Source of the DNA: Polytrichum commune | Taxonomy: Eukaryota > Streptophyta > Polytrichopsida > Polytrichales > Polytrichaceae | DNA: 64,000 nucleotides | Assembly: GCA_950295325.1 (NCBI GenBank) | Contig: OX485807.1 | Span: 37,480,440 to 37,544,439 of the forward strand | Direction: 5' to 3' | Part shown: positions 61,000 to 64,000 of the stretch, in pieces | Position numbering within the stretch: position 1 is the stretch's first letter | How the letters are laid out: every line of letters starts with the position of its first letter | Notes under the pieces: generated by a model | The model's input: only the letters and a program-made list of their open reading frames with translations | What the model was told of the DNA's origin: nothing | Databases searched by the model: none | Made by a program: the position numbers and the translations under genes

Positions 61000-63900
61000 T
61001 GGCATATCAATTTCATTTTTATATTTCCTCAGAGACAAAATACCAACCGGCTAACACCAATAATGGTATTAAACCAAAAAACGATGCACCCACTAGGAGA
61101 GGAGGCAGGCCCCTCAAGCGCTTCACACCATCACATAAGGAGAGCACACAAAAGGAGAGAAACCATCCCTCAAGCCAAGGACAACCCCATGCCACCACCA
61201 CCACCACCAATCCTATTCTCTAAGGTATGTGGGTGTTATTTGGTTCCTTTTTCATGTTCTCCAACTTCTACCGATTAGATTTACACAATAAAACTCGTGT
61301 TGCATTAGAAAATCTACATATGCAAAAACTGGATTGAAAATTGGACCTCCCATGCTTTAATTATGGCTATCATAAGTGCATGTTTGTTGATTTCTTAATT
61401 GGATACATAGGTCCTCCCAATTATGTTTACTATTGAGTGTAGAGTAGTTATTGAAGACGTACTCCAACCTCTTTTGAACATGTGTCTTTATGATGTTTGC
61501 TCTTCAATCCTAACCGAACCACATACCAATCAAATCTAGGGGAAAGAAATGTAATTGCATAACGCCCGCACAACTTAATCGGTTTCCAATTTCCAATTTC
61601 CTATTACATGCCATCTTGTCTTTTTGACAAAGGATCCCTGCATGCCTTGTGATTGGTCAAAGACTGAGAGGATCACCCCTTTGTATACAAGACTAATATA
61701 GAAGGCTCCCTATTACATCTTTGCATGTGCTAGAATGTAGTTTCCACGTGGAATACAAGTGGGTCTTGGTGAATGTGAACATGCCACATGGCAAAATTTG
61801 AGGAGAAAATAATTAATTTGTGTTGGGATAGGGAGCCCTCTACGGTAGCATCAATAAGTTTCGTTGTACATTCCCATGTTCTTTTCCCGTACATGACGCA
61901 CTCGTCCCAAATGAGGAATAAACATATTACAAATATTCTAAACACCTACAATTTCTTGAGCTCACTTAGGCTCCCTAGGGTGATGGAGGGGAACTGTTCT
62001 AAGTCAAAGTAGACTTCTCAAGAACAACATGTAGTTGCTATCACCATCATGTAACTCTTCTCCCAGAGTACACGTGCCTAATTTGGTCACGTATCTTAAT
62101 CAAACACCTACATTTCAGTGGTATGTGGCTGACTATGGCTACATAAACGAACTCCAAAAAAACATGCGTTCATAAGAGATTGGACTATGTGCTGAAAATA
62201 TGATAACCATTCTAGGCTCAACAATTAACATAATTGAGGGACGTATTTGACCGTATAGTGAGCACAATATCATCGCTTTGATAACATATAAGATATTTTC
62301 ATGAGCTCCATATTTCAAGAGGAAAGTGGCTTCGATTTGGATCCGCTTAACCATCTCATGCTAATTGCGTATTTCATCTCCTAGGAGAAGTGGGTTAGTG
62401 GTAGAAAAGTAAGCATTTGACACCCATCGAGGTTAAATATGATCATAAGATTGCTCAAGCCTACAAGCCTAGTCTCCATACTATCCGGGGAATGCTAGTA
62501 GGCTAAGCAAATCCAGCAGTTTATATTCTATGACCTGGCTAGGACAGTAAAATTGATGTTATGAAATTAATCTAGCACATTTGCGAACTGGCAAGCATGC
62601 ATGCTGGCCGGCTCAGCTGACTATATTTTGAACATGCTTTAGCTTTCTTGTAAATGTAATTTTTTTGTGGTCGGATGAGGAGAGCGGTTGTGTTGGAGCC
62701 AGTGTATATGTTGGACAAAGTTTTTGCAAGTTTTTGGCATTTCACACGCAAAAACTTGCACAAAAATAAAATGCACGTTAATTGACACGCACAATTTAGA
62801 TTTTGACATGTAGTGTGACTTGTCAAGAGAAAAACCACACGTCAACTGACATTTTCAAATTGTGAAATGACACATACTACTAGGCATGTGACATTGAAGT
62901 GACATTTCAGAACAAAATGTAGATGTTGATTGACATTCATTTTCGTTTTTGAAAACGTCACGTGACACTTTAGATTCGAAGTTGAATGTCAAACGAAATT
63001 TGTCAAACATACACCCTGGTTGGAGCATTGTGCTTGTGAAGTTAATAGTGCTCAAAGATGATTACTATTCACTTTTGCAAGGGCAACCCAACATTAGAGG
63101 AAAACAATTCTCAGTAAATTCCCAAGCTTCTCGGCACCAGGGGAGCAACACCCTGAAGTTGAGTGATGTTATGACTAGTAAGTTAACATACACTACCAAA
63201 GGAAGTGGCCGGGCACCTCGATTCTCAAGGGTTGAATATCACATATACTAAGGGCCAGGTTCACACAGGGTCCCAAGCCCTAAGTCTCAAGCCACTCAAG
63301 ATCAATCTAAGCAATATTAGCCATTGAGAGCATGAGAGTTGAGACTTACCACTTCACACCGGGTCCCAAGTCCTGAATCCCAAGTATGACATGGATGCCT
63401 GCATGGCAACACTTTATGCAAGTGAGGCTCAAGACTCGTGTTGAAGGTCGGGTTGAGCAAAAAGCGAGACCCACCCATCAACACAATGTTTACAAGTCAG
63501 TGAATGTTTTTGCATGAAACAATCAATATCCGACTTTTCATGATAATTGACCCTATTTTTGATGGTCCCTTGAGGATCAAAAGTGGGGACTTTGCCTCCA
63601 TGTTGGGACGTGCTCTAAAAACCTACAACAATTCCTTGTGTTTATCTGATCTCCCACGGTGATGGAGGGGGGTGTGATTATGTGTCCGAATAGGCTTGCA
63701 CATGCAACACTCTGCAGTATTATATTTGTGGGTTTTTATCTGTTGGGAGCCTGCAACTTGCCTGGGATATGGGAAGCTCCTCCTCCAACGCTGGAGCCCT
63801 TGGGTCCTTGTGCGTCCAATGGCGAGAAGCCACGTCATCATAAGCGTGTGTAATGGCCGTCTTTAGACAATGCAAACTGGACAATGTGAAGAAAACTAGA

Positions 63901-64000
63901 GATTCATTGCACCTAGCGTGGATGGGTCTTAAACGGTTACCGTTTCCGGATTAGCCCACTTCTCCTAGGATATGAGACACGCAACTAAGGTAGAAATACC
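61000..64000. other. Intergenic repeat mosaic, no gene recognised
   Basis: Partial R1 at 61.38-61.58 kb (forward), 62.06-62.44 kb (inverse) and 63.92 kb (forward, GATGGGTCTTAAACGGTTAC, cut by the window end). Array-type monomers lie at 61.9-62.05 and 63.6-63.7 kb. Between 62.7 and 63.0 kb several GACATT / GTGACATT motifs recur. Longest frames are about 100 codons and show no domain. Confidence 0.5.

Noticed and set aside
63130-63180. Faint 5S rRNA-like stretch (CCCTGAAGTTGAGTGATG).
   Set aside because: Match is short and no better than chance compared with the clear match at 37.05 kb.

Overview
The window looks like nuclear DNA of a land plant, most likely a flowering plant. It is AT-rich, genes are few and far apart, introns are short with GT-AG borders, and both intact host genes belong to plant families: a polyamine uptake transporter (PUT5-like) and kinase-associated protein phosphatase (KAPP). 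Most of the remaining sequence is mobile DNA at different stages of decay. I cannot name the species from sequence alone.

Layout. 1-3.5 kb: AT-rich intergenic DNA with a 114-bp tandem duplication. 3.9-6.1 kb: PUT gene on the minus strand, with a purine-rich upstream tract. 6.1-12 kb: intergenic repeats, including a CACTA-like MITE, an 85-bp higher-order minisatellite rich in GGGCCC, and a 746-bp element with 32-bp terminal inverted repeats. 12.4-16.8 kb: two convergent, intron-containing genes whose stop codons lie 24 bp apart. The plus-strand gene carries four in-frame stops and has a D..H / CxxC / GxE layout reminiscent of DDE transposases; the minus-strand gene is open. I did not recognise either as a known family, and this is my main candidate for an undescribed mobile element. 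17-23.8 kb: noncoding, with microsatellites, a 33-bp minisatellite and a cluster of poly-G runs.

23.9-33.3 kb: a defective minus-strand Ty3/Gypsy retrotransposon. Its polyprotein reads Gag, protease, a Dnmt3-like cytosine methyltransferase, reverse transcriptase, RNase H, integrase and a PHD finger. It thus pairs a chromatin-mark writer with a chromatin reader. The methyltransferase has lost its catalytic PC motif, integrase and RNase H each have a catalytic aspartate replaced, and about nine stops interrupt the frame. Yet the terminal 432-434 bp repeats are almost identical. It lies beside the 3' end of a LINE.

33.4-48.4 kb: a patchwork of LINE fragments, a 5S rRNA-derived sequence, a tRNA-type SINE with a perfect 16-bp target duplication, and recurring noncoding repeat families. 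49.3-55.5 kb: KAPP on the plus strand, twelve coding exons that join into about 574 codons. 56-64 kb: long inverted repeats and a diverged ~200-bp tandem array, into which a SINE-like retroposon (15-bp target duplication) and a mariner-type TIR element (TA target) have inserted.

Only PUT and KAPP appear to be functional host genes. They are about 44 kb apart and nothing links them functionally here.
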